A stretch of 6,807 nucleotides of DNA from positions 1 to 6,807 of the forward strand of contig CADBRC010000225.1 in NCBI GenBank assembly GCA_902796985.1, in the 5' to 3' direction. Below the pieces are notes generated by a model. It was not told the origin of the DNA. It saw only the letters and a program-made list of their open reading frames with translations, and did not search any database. Source of the DNA: an uncultured Spirochaetaceae bacterium (GTDB lineage: Bacteria; Spirochaetota; Spirochaetia; Treponematales; Treponemataceae). The first letter of the stretch is position 1; each line of letters starts with the position of its first letter. The position numbers and the translations under genes are program-made. Positions 3,940-6,807 of the stretch are shown piece by piece.

Positions 3940-6807
3940 ATGACACAGATTGAACAGGCAAAGGCAGCCAAGGACTTCTCAGACTTTTGGAACGGCAGGG
4001 GTGACGAGAAGCAGGAAAGCCAAAGGTTCTGGATTCAGCTTCTGCAAAATGTCCTGGGACTGGCAGACCCTGCGGCCTGTATCGAATTCGAAAAACCTGT
4101 TCAATTGACGCATACAAGTTATGTCGATGCATACATCGCCGGGACCAAGGTGCTCATCGAGCAGAAAGGCGTGAAGATTGACCTGCACCGAGCTTACGAG
4201 CAGTCGGATGGAACTGTCCTCACTCCCTATCAGCAGGCAAAGCGGTATGCTGACGAGATGCCGAACTCCCTCCGTCCCCGCTGGATTGTCGTCTGCAACT
4301 TCGCTGAATTCCTGATATATGACCTTGAGCTTCCCCACGGTGAGCCCCAGCAGATTTTTCTGAAGGATTTGGAGAAAGAATACTACCGGCTTGCCTTCCT
4401 CATTGACCGGAAAAATGAGAACATACGGCGCGAGGAGGAGCTTTCCGTCGCGGCAGGCAGACTCGTTGAAAAACTCTACGATACGTTGTATGAGGAATAC
4501 ATACCGCCAGAAAATGCGGCGGAACTTGCCACAGAAGCGAACAGTCGGGGGCTTTCACCCTTCCAGCTTCGTTCGCTGAACATCCTCTGCGTCCGCATCG
4601 TATTCTGCCTGTATGCCGAGGACGCGGGCCTGTTTGCGGAACGTACAAGTTTCGAGGACTACATCAGGAGCTTCAATTTGCCCAATGCGCGGGCGGGGCT
4701 GATGAAGCTGTTCCAGGCACTGGATACCCCCGCCGGGGAGCGCGACCAGTACGAGGAGGGGCTCAAGCCCTTCCCTTACGTGAACGGGGGCCTGTTCAAG
4801 GACGAACAGATTGAAATACCGGCGTTCACGCAGGAGATTGTTGATGTAATCGTGAACCACTGCGCCCCCTTCAACTGGTCCGAGATAAGCCCGACGATTT
4901 TCGGCGCGGTCTTTGAGTCCACGCTGAACCCGGAGACCCGGCGCAAGGGCGGCATGCATTACACGAGCATCCAGAACATCCACAAGGTCATAGACCCGCT
5001 CTTCATGGATGAGCTGAACGAGGAATTCGAGGCGGTTTGCGCGGTGAAATCCGGCAAACAGAAGGCTGAAAAACTGCTGGCCTTTCAGAAAAAGCTCGGC
5101 GGCCTTACGTTCCTTGACCCGGCATGCGGAAGCGGCAACTTCCTGACCGAGACATATATCAGCCTCCGCCGTCTTGAGAACAGGGTCATCTCCGTTCTGA
5201 ACAAGGGCGAGCGCGTGTTCGGCTTCGATGACTACATCAAGGTTCACATCAGCCAGTTCTATGGAATTGAGATAAACGACTTTGCCGTCACGGTCGCAAA
5301 GACCGCCCTCTGGATTGCAGAGAGCCAGATGGTCGCGGAGACCGAAGCGATTATCAGCCAGACAATCGACTTCCTGCCGCTCAAGACCGGTGCAAACATC
5401 GTAGAGGGAAATGCGCTCAGGTATGACTGGCGTTACCTCCAGTCATACCTGAGCAACGAGAATTTTGCTGCGCAAAATTCTCGCGACGGCACGCAGCAGG
5501 AAATGGGCTACCTGTTCGCCGACAAGCTCAACATCTATGATGCGGAGGACTTTGCGGACGGCTCGCTGGAAGTCCGTACACCTGAAGCGGATGCTGCCAC
5601 CCTCTACGGGAAGCACTTCAAGGAGCTGAACGTCATACAGCGGACGAGCGAGCACAAGAAGCCTGTCCTTTCCAAGACGAATCCCGTGGTCTACGACTAC
5701 ATCATCGGTAATCCGCCCTTTGTCGGTGCACGGTGGATGGACAAAGGCCCCGGCGACAAGCACCAGAAGGAGGACGTGATCCTTACGTTCGGTCCGGACT
5801 GGCAGGGTGTCGGCGATTTGGATTATGTGTGCTGCTGGTATAAGAAGGCGCTCGATGTAATCCGCGGAAAAACGACCCGCTGTGCCTTCGTCTCCACGAA
5901 TTCAATCGTGCAGGGAAGTTCGGTCGCAAACCTCTGGAAGCCCCTGTTCGAAGAAGGCCTCCACATCGATTTTGCCTGGCGGACATTCAAGTGGGAGAAC
6001 GAGACGCCGGACAAGGGGAACATGGCTGCCGTCCACTGTGTCATAATCGGCTTCAGCACGGCAGAAAATGAGAAGCCTAAAATCATCTTCACAGGCGGCG
6101 GGCAGAAGGTCGCCGCGAAGAACATCAACGGCTACCTGATGGACATGCCCAACTTTTTCATAGGGAGCCGCCAGCATCCCCTGTGCGGCGTGCCCGAAAT
6201 CGGAATAGGGAACAAGCCGATTGACGGAGGCTTCTACCTGTTCGCCGAACGGGAGATGCAGGAGTTCATAAAGAAAGAACCTGCCTCGGCCCAGTACTTC
6301 CACGAATGGATAGGAAGCGAGGAGTTCATTAAAGGCAACAGACGCTATTGCCTGTGGCTGGGAGACCTTTCGCCTGCAGAACTGCTCAAGATGCCTGAAT
6401 GCATGAAGCGCGTCCAGGCGGTGCGTGAATACCGCCTGAAAAGCACGAGCGCACCGACGGTAAAGCTCGCTGACCGTCCCACCCGCTTCCATGTGGAGAA
6501 CTTCCCGAAGGGGAACTACATCGTCATTCCCGAAGTGTCATCGGAAAGACGCAAGTACATACCCATCGGTTTCTTAACGCCTGACATCTTTTGCAGCAAT
6601 CTGGTGAAAATCGTTCCCGACGCGACGCTCTACCATTTCGGCGTGTTGACAAGCAGCGTTCACAATGCCTGGATGCGCACCGTGTGCGGCCGCCTCAAAA
6701 GCGATTACCGCTACAGCAAGGATGTCGTCTACAACAACTTTCCGTGGCCTTCTCCCTCGGACGAACAGAAGGCCGCCATCGAGAAGACGGCACAGGCAAT
6801 CCTCGAC
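3940..6807 (+). CDS. MmeI-like type IIL restriction-modification protein, C-terminus cut by window edge
   Basis: Single-chain endonuclease-methyltransferase of the MmeI family (type IIL), which recognises a site, methylates an adenine in one strand and cuts unmodified DNA at a distance. Domains in order: nuclease (about 10-180) with D63-x10-E74-Q-K76, a complete PD-ExK set; helical linker (about 190-330); motif X GGMHYTS (about 336-342); SAM-binding DPACGSGNF (393-401); YGIEINDFAVTVAKTALW (about 440-458); GNAL (490-493); catalytic NPPF (591-594); DLDYVCCWYKKA and FVSTNSIVQG; then a target-recognition region to GRLKSDYRYSKDVVYNNFPWP near residue 940. The 956 visible residues lack only the end of the C-terminal domain, judged from the usual length of about 920 residues plus an extra stretch between GNAL and NPPF. 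An in-frame TAA at 3928 leaves ATG 3940 as the start. There is no Shine-Dalgarno. Specificity cannot be predicted. Confidence 0.93.
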   Translation, partial: MTQIEQAKAAKDFSDFWNGRGDEKQESQRFWIQLLQNVLGLADPAACIEFEKPVQLTHTSYVDAYIAGTKVLIEQKGVKIDLHRAYEQSDGTVLTPYQQAKRYADEMPNSLRPRWIVVCNFAEFLIYDLELPHGEPQQIFLKDLEKEYYRLAFLIDRKNENIRREEELSVAAGRLVEKLYDTLYEEYIPPENAAELATEANSRGLSPFQLRSLNILCVRIVFCLYAEDAGLFAERTSFEDYIRSFNLPNARAGLMKLFQALDTPAGERDQYEEGLKPFPYVNGGLFKDEQIEIPAFTQEIVDVIVNHCAPFNWSEISPTIFGAVFESTLNPETRRKGGMHYTSIQNIHKVIDPLFMDELNEEFEAVCAVKSGKQKAEKLLAFQKKLGGLTFLDPACGSGNFLTETYISLRRLENRVISVLNKGERVFGFDDYIKVHISQFYGIEINDFAVTVAKTALWIAESQMVAETEAIISQTIDFLPLKTGANIVEGNALRYDWRYLQSYLSNENFAAQNSRDGTQQEMGYLFADKLNIYDAEDFADGSLEVRTPEADAATLYGKHFKELNVIQRTSEHKKPVLSKTNPVVYDYIIGNPPFVGARWMDKGPGDKHQKEDVILTFGPDWQGVGDLDYVCCWYKKALDVIRGKTTRCAFVSTNSIVQGSSVANLWKPLFEEGLHIDFAWRTFKWENETPDKGNMAAVHCVIIGFSTAENEKPKIIFTGGGQKVAAKNINGYLMDMPNFFIGSRQHPLCGVPEIGIGNKPIDGGFYLFAEREMQEFIKKEPASAQYFHEWIGSEEFIKGNRRYCLWLGDLSPAELLKMPECMKRVQAVREYRLKSTSAPTVKLADRPTRFHVENFPKGNYIVIPEVSSERRKYIPIGFLTPDIFCSNLVKIVPDATLYHFGVLTSSVHNAWMRTVCGRLKSDYRYSKDVVYNNFPWPSPSDEQKAAIEKTAQAILD
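5415..5454 (+). repeat. Perfect 16-bp inverted repeat inside the methyltransferase region
   Basis: GCTCAGGTATGACTGG (5415-5430) and CCAGTCATACCTGAGC (5439-5454) are perfectly complementary around an 8-nt loop. The left arm encodes the family-typical ALRYDW after GN of the GNAL motif; the right arm encodes QSYLS, as if the left arm had been copied in reverse. Confidence 0.93.
5457..5483 (+). repeat. Perfect 12-bp inverted repeat, adjacent to the previous one
   Basis: CGAGAATTTTGC (5457-5468) pairs with GCAAAATTCTCG (5472-5483) around TGC. It begins 2 nt after the 16-bp hairpin and stays in frame, encoding residues of NENFAAQNSR. Its AT-rich arms differ in composition from the surrounding gene. 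Confidence 0.93.

Noticed and set aside
4555..5247. Minus-strand open frame of 230 codons, and others within the MmeI-like gene
   Set aside because: They are antisense shadows of a gene whose sense-strand motifs are unmistakable.

Overview
The window looks like a bacterial chromosomal accessory region: moderately GC-rich, densely packed with short genes, most of them on the + strand. No rRNA, tRNA or core gene fixes the taxonomy. Four putative promoters share an extended -10 of the form TGC-TAnnnT, and the gene families (DUF3781, YunG-like, PAP2, GNAT, C_GCAxxG_C_C, MmeI-like) are common in anaerobic gut and oral bacteria. I lean towards a host-associated anaerobe, either a Treponema-like spirochaete or a clostridial Bacillota, but I cannot decide between them.

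Positions 1-520 form a repeat-rich control or segregation region. Two sites match the ParB-binding parS consensus TGTTTCACGTGAAACA (16/16 at 476-491, 15/16 at 32-47). Each sits directly beside a hairpin, and each hairpin-parS pair lies in a 46-bp direct repeat. A small minus-strand DUF3781 gene lies between the two repeats. Three clear hairpins have different, fully paired stems but nearly the same 13-nt loop (TnCGCACTTGCTT-like). Further partial or inverted copies of the loop lie nearby. This region and its structured repeats are the most unusual part of the window.

Positions 650-1889 hold a two-gene unit: a YunG-like protein and an alpha/beta hydrolase, 3 nt apart. Positions 1950-3799 hold a second unit with a strong promoter and a structured leader: a PAP2 membrane phosphatase, a GNAT acetyltransferase starting directly after its stop codon, and a C_GCAxxG_C_C redox-type protein overlapping by ATGA. 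The last gene contains an in-frame 6-bp tandem repeat encoding Gly-Thr/Gly-Ser. It is bracketed by an exact 76-bp duplication of the 3' part of the GNAT gene, a trace of recent rearrangement.

From 3940 to the end of the window runs a large MmeI-like (type IIL) restriction-modification protein with nuclease, helical, methyltransferase and target-recognition regions. It is cut off by the window edge shortly before its expected C-terminus. It appears to be transcribed from its own promoter as a leaderless mRNA. Its methyltransferase region carries two back-to-back perfect hairpins in the DNA (5415-5483) and an unusually long stretch between the GNAL and NPPF motifs. The restriction gene, the repeats and the singleton genes together fit a chromosomal variable region, possibly near the replication origin given the parS sites.
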